From positions 1-41,281 of the forward strand of contig NZ_RZMW01000016.1 in assembly GCF_003992625.1 (NCBI RefSeq): 41,281 nt of DNA, written 5' to 3'. This document shows, one piece after another, positions 1 to 8,068 of the stretch. The translations under genes and the position numbers were made by a program. Numbering within the stretch: position 1 is the stretch's first letter; each line of letters starts with the position of its first letter. The notes below the pieces were generated by a model, which searched no databases, was not told where the DNA came from, and saw nothing but the letters and a program-made list of their open reading frames with translations. Source of the stretch: Pelagibacterium lentulum. GTDB taxonomy: Bacteria > Pseudomonadota > Alphaproteobacteria > Rhizobiales > Devosiaceae.

Positions 1-26
1 TGACCTGCTGCCGTGAATTTGGACCA
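1..26 (+). repeat. Left terminal inverted repeat of the IS3 element
   Basis: Pairs with 1212-1236 with one single-base gap and a few mismatches. The outer TGAC and inner TTTGGACCA blocks are conserved in both ends, as expected for transposase recognition. Confidence 0.8.
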
Positions 27-81
27 TTCTGAACTGGAATTTTCCAATTATGATCCCGTGGTCGGGAGATGGAGAATGCTC

Positions 82-348
82 ATGAAGAAGTCCAAGTTTA
101 CCGAGGCCCAAATCGCCTTCGTGCTCAAGCAGGCCGAGGATGGCACGGCGGTCGGGGAAGTCTGTCGCAAGGCAGGCATTTCGGAAGCCACGTTTTACAA
201 CTGGCGCAAGCGGTATGCGGGGCTGATGCCATCGGAGATGAAACGGCTGCGTCAGCTCGAGGAAGAGAACGGCAAGCTCAAGCGGATCGTCGCCGATCTG
301 AGCCTGGACAAGGCCATGCTTCAGGATGTGCTGTCAAAAAAGCTCTGA
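82..348 (+). CDS. IS3-family transposase OrfA
   Basis: About 88 residues beginning MKKSKFTEAQIAF, the usual start of IS3/IS407 OrfA proteins. An N-terminal helix-turn-helix (EVCRKAGISEATFYNWRKRY) binds the IS ends. A C-terminal leucine-zipper helix (LRQLEEENGKLKRIVADL) mediates multimerisation. The ATG at 82 has GGAGA just upstream; a GTG at 13 would extend the frame into the inverted repeat and is unlikely. The last codons run through A AAA AAG, where a fraction of ribosomes should slip -1 into orfB to make the OrfAB transposase. Without slippage translation stops at the TGA at 346-348. Confidence 0.9.
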   Translation: MKKSKFTEAQIAFVLKQAEDGTAVGEVCRKAGISEATFYNWRKRYAGLMPSEMKRLRQLEEENGKLKRIVADLSLDKAMLQDVLSKKL

Positions 349-1181
349 CGCCTGCTCGCAAGCGCTCGCTTGTCGATGAGATCAGAGCGACCTGGAAGGT
401 CTCGATCCGAAAGACCTGTGATGCCTTGAGAGTCGACAGGTCGCTCTACCACTACAAGTCCAGGCGCGGCGAGCAGGCTGATCTGCAGCTACGGATCAAG
501 GAGATTTGCGAGACCCGTGTCCGCTATGGCTATCGTCGGGTTCACATCCTGTTGCGCCGGGAGGGCTGGGATGTGAACCCGAAGAGAATCTACAGGCTTT
601 ACAAAGAGATGGGGCTTCAGCTGCGCAACAAGACGCCCAAGCGGCGGGTTAGGGCAAAGCTGCGTGATGACCGGATGGCTGCCACGAGCACCAATCAAGT
701 GTGGGCCATGGACTTTGTGCATGACCAGTTGGCCACCGGCCGCAAGATCCGTATCCTGACTATCGTGGACACCTTCTCACGCTACGCACCAGCCGTGGAC
801 CCTCGGTTCAGCTACAGGGGCGAGGATGTGGTTATGACACTCGAAAAGGTCTGCAGGGAAATAGGATATCCGAGGACGATCCGGGTCGACCAAGGCTCGG
901 AGTTCATCTCCCGCGACCTTGATCTCTGGGCGTATCAGAAGGACGTCGTGCTCGACTTCTCCCGCCCTGGAAAGCCAACCGACAACGCCTTTATCGAGTC
1001 GTTCAATGGCAAGTTCCGAGCCGAATGCCTGAACGCTCACTGGTTCATGAGCCTTGACGACGCCCGCTCGAAAATGGAGGATTGGCGTAGAGACTACAAC
1101 GAAGTCCGCCCGCACAGCGCAATCGGGAACAAACCCCCGATATCGCTTATGAACGCATCAGGGGCAGCCGGCCCACCCTGA
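333..1181 (+). CDS. IS3-family transposase OrfB (DDE integrase domain)
   Basis: This is the catalytic part, in the -1 frame relative to orfA and made mainly as the OrfAB fusion. An HTH_21-like region (RYGYRRVHILLRREGWDVN) precedes an rve-type DDE core. The acidic residues are visible in VWAMDF (first D), RVDQGSEF (second D) and DNAFIESFNGKFR (E, with the family's following K/R). The C-terminus has the typical YNEVRPHSAIGNKPP block. No internal stop is present, so the enzyme looks functional. The start given is the GTG next to the slippery site. True initiation is probably by frameshifting rather than de novo. Confidence 0.88.
   Translation, partial: VKKALTPARKRSLVDEIRATWKVSIRKTCDALRVDRSLYHYKSRRGEQADLQLRIKEICETRVRYGYRRVHILLRREGWDVNPKRIYRLYKEMGLQLRNKTPKRRVRAKLRDDRMAATSTNQVWAMDFVHDQLATGRKIRILTIVDTFSRYAPAVDPRFSYRGEDVVMTLEKVCREIGYPRTIRVDQGSEFISRDLDLWAYQKDVVLDFSRPGKPTDNAFIESFNGKFRAECLNAHWFMSLDDARSKMEDWRRDYNEVRPHSAIGNKPPISLMNASGAAGPP
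336..342 (+). other. Programmed -1 frameshift heptamer of the IS3 element
   Basis: The heptamer A AAA AAG is read in the orfA frame as AAA then AAG, four bases before the orfA stop. Slipping back one base enters the orfB frame exactly at KKALTPARKR. A small hairpin (CAAGCG/CGCTTG, 359-372) lies downstream and might stimulate slippage, though it is further away than usual. Confidence 0.8.
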
Positions 1182-1211
1182 TCGTTTATCCCCGGAAATT
1201 CCCAATCCGGG

Positions 1212-1236
1212 TGGTCCAAAGTCGGGGAGCACGTCA
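1212..1236 (-). repeat. Right terminal inverted repeat of the IS3 element
   Basis: The minus strand read from 1236 starts TGACGTGCTCC and continues to TTTGGACCA, matching the left end at 1-26. Sequence from 1237 on is kinase gene, so 1236/1237 is the insertion junction. Confidence 0.8.
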
Positions 1237-1738
1237 AGGCGTTCGCGTCCCTAACAAGCGATGGTCTGCAATTGGGGTCAAGGGAAACGACGGCCTGGGC
1301 ACAATAGGCTTTGGCAAGCAGCGAACATTGTTCAAAGCCAATAGGATCGATTAACGCAATCGAACCGATGTGGACCGCTGTCGGAATGATACCGTCGAAG
1401 CGCTCCTTGCACATCCGCCATCGCCGCATCGCACTTTGCTCGTCAAAAAACGCGTATTCAGAACGTCCGTCGGTTAGTTTGGCAAAGGCAAGCGTGGAGC
1501 CAAAGTCGAGGCGATCTGCATAATCTGTCTGGACGTTTGAGGCGTGCAAGTGAGCGATTATTGCATCGCCGAACATATCGGACGAGATACCGCCGACAAA
1601 AGCGACTTCATTGCCCAGGCGGCCAAGCGCTATGGCGAAATTGAGAACAGATCCACCGGGAAACGACTCGAAGACAGAGCGCCCTCTTTCTTGGCGGGCA
1701 ACCAGATCGATCAGGGCGTCCCCACACGCTAGAATCAC
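1237..1738 (-). pseudogene. PfkB-family sugar kinase, 3' part cut off by IS3
   Basis: The first about 167 codons of a ribokinase/fructokinase-type (PfkB) ATP-dependent sugar kinase. Visible are the N-terminal strand VILACGDALIDL, the substrate-loop block FPGGSVLNFAIALGRLG, the FVGGISSDMFG block and the SLDPNCRPSL strand that precedes the C-terminal half. The start is a GTG at 1738 with AAGGAGG about 8 bases upstream. The reading frame is cut at 1237 by the IS, so the ATP-binding and catalytic GAGD region is missing from this side. It may lie beyond the window on the far side of the element. Substrate unknown. Confidence 0.88.
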
Positions 1739-1787
1739 CGTTCGTTCCTCCTTCGCCTCCAGCACAACAGATGCTACATATGGTAAA

Positions 1788-1997
1788 TTAAAAATGCAAA
1801 TGTTCGACATGAGTGCGTGGATCGCGCAGCTCATCAATGAGCAAGCGCCAGTACAGTTGCAGCTTTGCTGCCAAAGACTGGGCATCGAAGTGGATTGCTT
1901 GATGTCGCCTGAGCGCAGCATCCGCCGCCTGAACCGGATCGTCGATTGGCACAGCAACCCATTGGGCATCTCGGCCAAGGTGATAGCGGAACGGCAC
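1788..1997 (-). pseudogene. C-terminal remnant of an unrecognised gene upstream of the kinase
   Basis: An open stretch ending in TAA about 50 bases before the kinase ribosome-binding site, on the same strand. It encodes about 69 residues (YHLGRDAQWVAVPIDD and onwards) with protein-like composition. I do not recognise the family. Spacing suggests it is the end of a gene that formed an operon with the kinase; no matching upstream part continues past about 2000. It could also be chance coding. Confidence 0.3.
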
Positions 1998-2515
1998 GTC
2001 GCAGAGCCGAGGCCGACCTGATGGCTGCCGTTGATGGGCTAGCCATATTCTTTAAGCTCGATCCATCTGACAAAACACGTACCCATTTCTGGGATGATAG
2101 CAGCCGGGCTGTTAGCCTTCGAGAGCGCGGCGCCTATTTAAGCGGATCGACGATCGTCAGGCCGAAATAAAGTAAGGCGCGACCGGAAGATCACGCGATG
2201 CGGGTAGAAGTGCCTTATACTGCCGAAGAGCTCGCTCTTCGGGAGGAGATGAGGCGGGCGCACACGACATAGGTCGGTCTTATCACCAAGAAGGCGATGG
2301 CTGAAAAGAAGGCACGGCGACCCACCCATCGCTCCGTACCGAGAACCAAGTGATGCCCGCATTGGCCCCCTTGTGCAGGGGACTAAATTACTCTGTGTTC
2401 TCGTTATATCGGTGCTTTGCGCTATTATCAAAGGCTCGGCTTCGCGGGGCCTTCTTGGTTTGATCGACATCTTCCAGACGACGCGCCACGCTCGACTACC
2501 GCACACGCATCAACC
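1998..2515. other. Non-coding or decayed stretch
   Basis: Apart from the possible acyl-CoA dehydrogenase remnant at 2198-2272, I see no convincing gene. Open frames here are short, lack ribosome-binding sites and have no recognisable motifs. This fits the eroded interior of a mobile-element-associated region. Confidence 0.5.
2198..2272 (+). pseudogene. Possible N-terminal remnant of an acyl-CoA dehydrogenase
   Basis: A 24-codon frame with PYTAEELALREEMRR, which resembles the first helix of acyl-CoA dehydrogenases (typically Y/FTPEELAFRDEVR), then a stop. Nothing downstream continues the family in any frame I checked. It fits a region of gene debris, but the match is short. Confidence 0.28.
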
Positions 2516-2818
2516 CTACTTCTTCCGGGCTTTGCGCGCAGCATAACGACGGTCTCGTTCGGCTTTCTTTTCTTCATCGGTTGAAGCCTGCAGTCGCTCG
2601 TTGGCTGCTTGGATCTGTGCGGCTTCGTCCTTAGCGGCTTTCTCAGCCTGAATGCGTTCAGCTTTCTGAGTTGCCCTCGCTGCGCGCTCCGCGCGCTCTG
2701 CCACCCTCTGGGGGTCATCAAACTTCGGGCGAGCCTTGAATTTTTCCAGCATCGCTTGTTTTGCTTCAAGCGAGGATTTCTGGCGTTCGGCAAAGTCACT
2801 GCCTTTGAGCGATTTCAT
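2516..2818 (-). CDS. DUF6481 family protein
   Basis: A 100-residue, highly charged, almost wholly helical protein rich in Ala, Lys, Arg and Glu. The N-terminal LEAKQAMLEKFKARP block and the C-terminal RDRRYAARKARKK tail are characteristic of the DUF6481 family found across alphaproteobacteria. No function is established. The basic ends and coiled-coil character suggest nucleic-acid or protein binding, which is inference only. The ATG at 2818 has AAGGAA about 9 bases upstream. It is the only apparently intact non-IS gene in the first 3.7 kb and stands alone. Confidence 0.75.
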   Translation of the reverse strand: MKSLKGSDFAERQKSSLEAKQAMLEKFKARPKFDDPQRVAERAERAARATQKAERIQAEKAAKDEAAQIQAANERLQASTDEEKKAERDRRYAARKARKK

Positions 2819-2963
2819 CGATAGTTTCCTTGGATTGAATTGCGCTGGTGCGCTCTACGCAGCATATCGTTGTCTGCCAGCCGATGCCGTTTTGGATGTG
2901 CGGGGCGGGGCAACGCATTCTCTAGACCGCCATAGACGGTCTGGGCAAGAGGGTAACCAACTG

Positions 2964-3515
2964 CCGCAAGGAATCGTGGTGAGCTGGTTCCCGCCCGATT
3001 TCGCCGACGTTGTAACACCAGGACATCAGAGTCCGGCTCTGACCAGCCATAACCCCTGGCTCTGGGCCTATAATTCGGACGTGCATCCTGACGGCTGCCC
3101 GGTCGATAACATGTGGGCGCTTACCGAACCGGAATGGGCGGGTAAGGTTGCTTTCCCCGATCCGCAGTTGCGTAACGAAACCATGTTCTGGTTCAATCAA
3201 ATGGAAACCAACAGCGACGAGCAGATGGCGCAGGCCCATGAGGCGTATTTCGGCGCGCCGCTTGAAACCGAAGAAGCCAGTGCCACAGCCGAGTGGGTTA
3301 AGCGCTTTGCCGGCAATAACCCGACCATCGCACGTGGGGATTCCGATGTTGTCCCGATTGTTGGCGCTTCGACCGAAGAGGATTCACGGATCGGCTTTCT
3401 TTCGACGGCGATCTTCCCTCATGCCGAGCGCGATGGCTACAACATGGCGGTATGCGACGGGATGCAGCCTTTCGTTGGGCAACTGGCGCCGCGTGTTGCT
3501 GTCATTGCCGCAGGC
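2964..3515 (+). pseudogene. ABC transporter substrate-binding protein, internal fragment
   Basis: About 180 codons of the middle and late part of a family 1 periplasmic binding protein (iron/spermidine/putrescine-like). Typical blocks are SHNPWLWAYNSDVHPDGCP, NMWALTEPEWAGKVAFPDP, TMFWFNQMET and DGMQPFVGQLAPRVAVIAAGT. The signal peptide and first lobe are missing on the left, where the frame runs into unrelated sequence. The last approximately 60 residues are missing on the right, where the frame loses similarity and stops at 3548. It has no start codon with a ribosome-binding site. It belongs to a different subgroup from the intact binding protein at 26882-27838. Confidence 0.72.
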
Positions 3516-3680
3516 ACGCAGCACCGATCTTTCGGAAAAATGCGGTAGCTTTAGCCCGACGCGGGCATCCAGACGGTTGTTTTTGATCAAGAACGGATCT
3601 GGTTTTAGAGCATTGTAACAAATGTTCCCTGTTATATCAGTAGGTTGGCAATGAGTACCTTTGACTTACACATACACAAC

Positions 3681-3721
3681 CGGGTATCCTCGTGCGGGTT
3701 CGAGTCCCGCCGCCCGCACCA
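3681..3721 (+). tRNA. 3' fragment of a class II tRNA (probably tRNA-Leu); likely attachment site
   Basis: The fragment has a possible long variable arm (CGGG/CTCG, 3681-3692), a perfect T-arm (GCGGG, loop TTCGAGT, CCCGC; 3694-3710), the 3' acceptor strand CGCCCGC, discriminator A and an encoded CCA. The D-arm, anticodon arm and 5' acceptor strand (expected GCGGGCG) are absent upstream, so this cannot be a working tRNA. A long variable arm with A73 fits Leu better than Ser. A 3' tRNA piece of this size is the usual product of integrase-mediated insertion at a tRNA gene. Confidence 0.72.
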
Positions 3722-3735
3722 GTTGATAAAAGAAT

Positions 3736-3769
3736 GGCTACCGCGCCAGGGAGGATGAGCGCGGTAGCC
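3736..3769 (+). terminator. Hairpin downstream of the tRNA fragment
   Basis: A perfect 11-bp stem (GGCTACCGCGC with GCGCGGTAGCC, 12-base loop) followed by G and TTTT on the plus strand, 15 bases after the CCA. It looks like the original terminator of the tRNA gene. It may also stop leftward transcription of the EF-hand gene. Confidence 0.6.
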
Positions 3770-3793
3770 GTTTTGCTTGGGAGATGAAGCCGG

Positions 3794-4129
3794 TCACATC
3801 AATGGATCAGCCGGCTCATCGAGCAGCGGATCGACCGGCGCCTCCGTCATCGGATCAGCGGGTGCAGGTTCTGCCGGTGCCGGGGCGGGCTCGGTTGGCG
3901 GCTGGAACAGAATGTTGAATTCCTGTTCGGACAGGCCGCCGCTGCCATCCTGATCCAGCAGGTCGAAATCTTCCTGTGTGATTTCAGGCAAGACGACCTG
4001 AAGCTCCTCAAAGCTGATCTGGCCGTCCATATTGGTGTCGAGCGCGTTGAAATCGACTGCTTGAGCCATCGCGCTGCCAGCAAAGCCAAGACCCACGAGA
4101 GTCGCGACGGAAAGTATTGTCTTTTTCAC
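3794..4129 (-). CDS. Exported EF-hand calcium-binding protein
   Basis: A 111-residue protein with a signal peptide (KKTILSVATLVGLG, cleavage after SAMA-Q). Two EF-hand loops follow, DTNMDGQISFEE and DQDGSGGLSEQE, each with the 1-3-5-7-9-12 oxygen pattern. The tail is rich in Pro, Ala, Glu and Asp. It probably binds Ca2+ in the periplasm as a buffer or sensor. The GTG at 4129 is preferred: GGAG lies about 8 bases upstream and it gives a clean K-K signal sequence. The in-frame ATG at 4153 has no such site. The gene stands alone. Confidence 0.82.
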   Translation of the reverse strand: MKKTILSVATLVGLGFAGSAMAQAVDFNALDTNMDGQISFEELQVVLPEITQEDFDLLDQDGSGGLSEQEFNILFQPPTEPAPAPAEPAPADPMTEAPVDPLLDEPADPLM

Positions 4130-4305
4130 GGGAGTAACTCCATTTCTGTTCACTCAGTGGACGCTGGCAATAGGCCAGCATCGTTCCAGGCTTGGCTCAT
4201 CGCAAAGCCGTGAACAGAGCGTGAGGGGCGGCTGTGGCGAAGGCAGGCCCCTCAAAAGGTATTGGAGGGGAGATTTATTGACGATTCTGTGTTCTTGAAC
4301 CCAAA

Positions 4306-4324
4306 TGTGGTGGGTTCCACCACA
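4306..4324. other. Perfect 8-bp inverted repeat in the gap before the EF-hand gene
   Basis: TGTGGTGG and CCACCACA are separated by 3 bases. A run of seven T starts 6 bases to the right (4331-4337), so it could be a weak rightward terminator or a protein-binding dyad. The rest of 4130-4367 shows no gene. Confidence 0.35.
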
Positions 4325-4367
4325 ATGGTATTTTTTTGACTGCGGGTGAGTTGGAGGCTAAAGCGAG

Positions 4368-4514
4368 CTATGCGGCGAGCGTCTGGCTTGCCGGTTTCTC
4401 TCCGGGCGATTCAAGTTGCATGGTGCCGGAAGGAATATACCGCGCCATCTCATGGAGGGTCAGCCGAACCCCAAGCACTGTGGCGGGCCAGCTTTGGCGT
4501 AATCCACACGCCGC
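4368..4514 (-). pseudogene. Degraded C-terminal copy of the gene at 9410-9727
   Basis: The minus-strand frame ends LESPGEKPASQTLAA and aligns with the C-terminus of the small protein at 9410-9727 (LEEPGEKPAGRTRAA). The preceding helix also aligns (VRLTLHEMAR here, GLNLLREMLA there). DNA around the stop codon is roughly 80% alike by eye over about 45 bases. The frame is closed by a TAA at 4515-4517 and no N-terminal half is seen, so this is a remnant. From 4518 to 4646 I see no gene. Confidence 0.6.
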
Positions 4515-4646
4515 TTAGCCGGTCGTTACTTGTATCCCCCCAACGAAACCGTCGGTGTTCAGCTATCACGAGATAGGCCGAGCCTGCATTGAAGGTTGCG
4601 GACTTCTACATTCAGCATGTCGACGCAGTTACCGGGTGCCAGCCCG

Positions 4647-5438
4647 TCAAGGGCCCACGCGCCGGATTTCGTATCGGATCCTTACGCGGCAATCGAGCAT
4701 GCCATAGCCGGCAAGAACCGCCGCGGTGCCATCGGGCGCCTCGACACGGCTGCGCAGCGCAAGTAGGCCGGTCGCCCGGTCCTGCGTGGCAAGGTTCATC
4801 GACAGCGCCAGCGAAACATCCACGCACGTGCCATCTTCGCAACTGCGATCGCGGATATTGTCCGATAGCCAGCGATTGGGACCGAGTTGACGCCATTGAT
4901 AGACCGACATGGCTCCGATCTCGGGTTGCGGCAGCTTTTCGGCAAGTCGTCCGGGATGGAACCGTCCTTGCCAGGCGACCGGGGTACTGAGCGTTTCGAT
5001 CCGGTTCGCCGCCAGCATTTGCGTCATCATCGCGGGACATCCTGCGGCTGTCTCGCCGAGCGTTCGCCACTGCCATGTGCCATCGAGAGGCACAATCTCC
5101 TCGACGGGGCGCGGGGCCGGTTCACACTCGCCCCGGCCGCCATAGGCGGCATTGATACCGGCGCGCGGCTCACCGGAGCGATAGACTTGGCCGGTCCCCC
5201 GATCGATCACGACCGTCTGCGCCCGGACATCGCCAGCCCATCCATCGGGAATACTCACCGTGCCGTCGCCATCGGTAAAACCCTCGACCCAGGCAATGTC
5301 TTCCGGAGCCTGGCCATCGTAGCATTCGCAGCCCTGGCCGGGGGCGCAAACGGCAGTGATCTGGCCCGTGAGGTTCTGCGCGGATGCCGATGCCACCGTG
5401 AGAAAGGTTAGGCCGGAAAGAAGGAGCAAACGGATCAT
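4647..5438 (-). CDS. Exported protein of unknown function, partner of the OmpA/PAN protein
   Basis: 263 residues with a clear signal peptide (MIRLLLLSGLTFLTVASASA-Q). The mature part has nine or so cysteines, including VCAPGQGCECYDG near the start and RSCEDGTCVD later, so several disulfides are likely in the periplasm. A Trp/Gly-rich half (LDGTWQWRTLGE, VYQWRQLGPNRWLSDNI) could be a beta-barrel or beta-sandwich fold. I do not recognise the family. Its ATG overlaps the stop of the upstream 877-residue protein (ATGA at 5435-5438), so the two are translationally coupled and probably work together. Confidence 0.72.
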   Translation of the reverse strand: MIRLLLLSGLTFLTVASASAQNLTGQITAVCAPGQGCECYDGQAPEDIAWVEGFTDGDGTVSIPDGWAGDVRAQTVVIDRGTGQVYRSGEPRAGINAAYGGRGECEPAPRPVEEIVPLDGTWQWRTLGETAAGCPAMMTQMLAANRIETLSTPVAWQGRFHPGRLAEKLPQPEIGAMSVYQWRQLGPNRWLSDNIRDRSCEDGTCVDVSLALSMNLATQDRATGLLALRSRVEAPDGTAAVLAGYGMLDCRVRIRYEIRRVGP

Positions 5439-8068
5439 GGACGGGTCTCCAGATGGGGCAGGAACAGGATCAGGGCTTCATCCGCGCTGAGATCTCCAAG
5501 TGGAACGCCGCCCAGCACCTGCATCTGGGCCGATGAGGGAGCACCCGATTGCGCACCTGATCGTCCAGCGTTGGCACCCACGCCCATGATTTGCCCTAAT
5601 GCCTCGATCATCGCGCGATCTTCGGGCGCGGCATTGCCCAGCAATTCACCCATCACCTGGCGGCTCATCTGCATCGCTGCCTCCATGCCATCGGGCTCGC
5701 CATGCATCCAGGGTTCGCCCTGCCAATCTTCGCCCGGCCCGGCGACGCGGCTCAAGATGGCTTCGCCGGATCCTGCGCCAGGCTGTCCGCTAAGATGCAG
5801 AACGCCCTTATAGGCATCGCCGCCATAGGATTCGGCGCCGTAAACCAGTGTCCGGCCATCGCCCGAATCGAGGACGAGATTGACCCGATCGCCGGCGAGG
5901 TTCGCTGCCGCGTTCCCGGATGCCGAGGCCATTGGAGCAAAATCGGGCGAAAGATGGAAATTGCCGTCGGCGCGTGGATCATCTGCATCCTGGATCAACT
6001 CGACCACGGCGATGCTGCGGTCATTGTCCGGCGTTCCCGGCGCAAAAACGCGCATCACCCAGACACCCTGAAGCATGCCGGGCTCGGCCAGATCGCCATC
6101 CTCGCCCATGCCCTCGGTCTCGACCGCGGCGGCGAGTGTGCCGAGCGACCCGACCAGCGCGAAACTGGCCAGTTGGTCGGTCTCGGCATCTGCCTCGAAT
6201 ACGCAGACGGTATCGGTTCCGGCAGGCAGGCAGAGCGTATCGATTGCCTGACGCGGATTGACGCTGGCGACGATAACGCTATCGCTCAGGCGTACGAGAT
6301 TGAAACTTGGCCGCTCCGCCACGACCCCGCCCGCAGTGCGATAGTGCAAGGCGGCGATCGTGCCGTAACCCGGCATCAGGTTGAAGACCAGATCGCTTGT
6401 AGTGTCCCGGATCGTGCATGGTTCAAAGCCGCTCCCCTCGCACCGATGTACGATGTCAGAGGTCTCAACGCTTGCCGCGGCCGGTGCGCGAACGACCAGC
6501 GGCTCCGTTGCCAGAACGACCCGTCCGCGTACGGGATCTTCCGCGACATATCGCAGAACATATTCCCCCGTTTCCGCTGGCGCGGTCAAATCCACCGCAT
6601 CGCCCGTGGCCCAGGCCCAGCCCCAGCCGCCCGACATGTCGGCGTCGTTGCCGGGTGTGATCATGTCGATCCAGTCGCCCGACAGCAGCGGCCCGGTGAA
6701 GGCGACGGAAAAGAGCTCGCCCGGCGCAACCACCATGGAAAAGGACAGGCTGGCTCGTGCGCTCGCCATTGACTGCGGTTGCGCTCCTTGCGACACGAGC
6801 ATGCCCGCGCTTACACCAAAAGGCATCTCGACAATGCTGTGCCGGCCTGCTGTCGGGTGATCGATCACATAGCGCAGCACATAGTCGCCCGGTTCCGGGA
6901 CCCAGATCTGCCCGCTGCGCCCGTCGGTCATGTCAGACACGTACAGGTGGGATTGCGATTTTCGCCAGTCGAAAGCGTAATCGTCAAGTTCGGTAATCTC
7001 TAAAAAGGTCGGATAGGCATCGCCGCGCACGGCACCGTCGATAGCGATATCCATCCACGCCTCCGGCGCGTGGCTTTCGGGCGCGGTGATGCGGACTGCG
7101 GCGCGCAGCGCCGCGATCTCGGCCATATCGGCCAGAATCTGCTCGGCAACCGCCGCACTCTCGGGCGTCAGCAGGCGCGCGTCGGTTTTGAGGCCGGACG
7201 CCGCAAAAATCCGGCCCTCGTAATAGGTATTGTCCCGCCGTAGGTTCACTTCCGTGCCGTAGCCGATCAGGACACACCTTGCGGTCTCGACGAAATCGGA
7301 GCCTGCGGGCTCGAAGCTGAAACCGGCGCATTGCCCCTCGGCCAGGCACAGCGCCTGGCACGTCTGCGGCTGTGTTCCTGGCGGCATAGTGATGCGATCG
7401 CCAACCCAGCCCTCGCTCCCACCCTGAGCCGTTGCCATCAGATAGGAGAAGGGCAGAAACTCCTGTCCGCCGCTGCCTGTCCAATCGGCAATGGCCGGCG
7501 GTTGCGGGGCGCCCTCGGCCGTGACCATCGTGCCGGGGGTCAGCGTATCGGGGCAAGGATCGACACCCTCCGGTCCGCCAAAGCCCAGCATATCGGGCGT
7601 GACCTGTCCCACAAGCTCGACCCGGCGGTTCTGCGCGCGTCCCGCATCGGTCCCATTATCGGCTAGGGGGCGGTCAAAGCTGTAGCCTTGTGCAGTAAGC
7701 TGGCTGGCTGTAACCCCTGCGGAAACCAGCCAGTCGCGCACAGCCAGCGCACGCGCTTCCGACAGACTCTGATTATAGGCATGGCTGCCGACGTTATCGG
7801 TATGACCCTCGATCCCCCAGGATCCGCCAAGTGTTAGGATGGCATCGCGCGCTGCGATCAGCGCGGGGAGACTATCGGGGCGCAGAGACGCGCGGTTGAA
7901 ATCGAAATTGACCCCCGACAGCGCAACGCGCCCCTCTTCGGCAAGAGTTTGCACTAGCGCCTGACAGGACCGCGCGTCGCCCTGCGCCGCAGCCGGAACA
8001 ATAAACCCACCGAGGCCCATAAGGGTGGCGAGCAAAGCCCCACCGATTTTCGTCGTAATGTTTGTCAT
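5435..8068 (-). CDS. OmpA-family protein with PAN/Apple-like domain and repeated beta modules
   Basis: About 877 residues. After a signal peptide (cleavage near PAAA-Q) comes an OmpA-like peptidoglycan-binding domain (residues about 45-155: FDFNRASLRP, GHTDNVGSHAYNQSLSEAR, GRAQNRRVEL). Then comes a PAN/Apple-like cysteine module (about 235-287: CQALCLAEGQCAGFSFEPAG, then CVLIGYGTEVNL), followed by two beta modules with the shared core GDYVLRYV/GEYVLRYV. A long Gly/Asp/Met-rich tail completes it. Having the OmpA domain at the N-terminus is the reverse of the common order. The ATG at 8068 has GAGGGG 5 bases upstream and is preferred over the ATG at 8080. The protein probably anchors to peptidoglycan and presents ligand-binding modules in the periplasm or at the surface. 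Confidence 0.8.
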   Translation of the reverse strand: MTNITTKIGGALLATLMGLGGFIVPAAAQGDARSCQALVQTLAEEGRVALSGVNFDFNRASLRPDSLPALIAARDAILTLGGSWGIEGHTDNVGSHAYNQSLSEARALAVRDWLVSAGVTASQLTAQGYSFDRPLADNGTDAGRAQNRRVELVGQVTPDMLGFGGPEGVDPCPDTLTPGTMVTAEGAPQPPAIADWTGSGGQEFLPFSYLMATAQGGSEGWVGDRITMPPGTQPQTCQALCLAEGQCAGFSFEPAGSDFVETARCVLIGYGTEVNLRRDNTYYEGRIFAASGLKTDARLLTPESAAVAEQILADMAEIAALRAAVRITAPESHAPEAWMDIAIDGAVRGDAYPTFLEITELDDYAFDWRKSQSHLYVSDMTDGRSGQIWVPEPGDYVLRYVIDHPTAGRHSIVEMPFGVSAGMLVSQGAQPQSMASARASLSFSMVVAPGELFSVAFTGPLLSGDWIDMITPGNDADMSGGWGWAWATGDAVDLTAPAETGEYVLRYVAEDPVRGRVVLATEPLVVRAPAAASVETSDIVHRCEGSGFEPCTIRDTTSDLVFNLMPGYGTIAALHYRTAGGVVAERPSFNLVRLSDSVIVASVNPRQAIDTLCLPAGTDTVCVFEADAETDQLASFALVGSLGTLAAAVETEGMGEDGDLAEPGMLQGVWVMRVFAPGTPDNDRSIAVVELIQDADDPRADGNFHLSPDFAPMASASGNAAANLAGDRVNLVLDSGDGRTLVYGAESYGGDAYKGVLHLSGQPGAGSGEAILSRVAGPGEDWQGEPWMHGEPDGMEAAMQMSRQVMGELLGNAAPEDRAMIEALGQIMGVGANAGRSGAQSGAPSSAQMQVLGGVPLGDLSADEALILFLPHLETRP

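Larger units (their letters stand above)
1..1236 (+). mobile_element. IS3-family insertion sequence (IS407-like), complete
   Basis: A 1236-bp element with imperfect terminal inverted repeats of about 25 bp. The left end starts at base 1 with TGACCTGCTGCC and the right end, read on the minus strand from 1236, starts TGACGTGCTCCCC. Both then carry a TTTGGACCA block. Inside are orfA (helix-turn-helix plus leucine zipper) and orfB (DDE integrase), joined by a canonical -1 frameshift heptamer. Size, end sequence and two-frame layout match the IS407 branch of IS3. The window begins at the left terminus, so the target duplication cannot be checked. All parts look intact, so the element may still be active. 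It interrupts a PfkB-type kinase gene. Confidence 0.9.

Noticed and set aside
2297-2353. A short frame starting MAEKKARRPTHR, resembling the start of a small protein common on alphaproteobacterial mobile elements
   Set aside because: Only about 12 residues look alike before a stop; too short to call even a remnant with confidence.
5702-6772. Long plus-strand open frame opposite the OmpA/PAN gene
   Set aside because: Antisense shadow of a GC-rich gene; no motif, no ribosome-binding site, and the minus-strand reading has clear domains.
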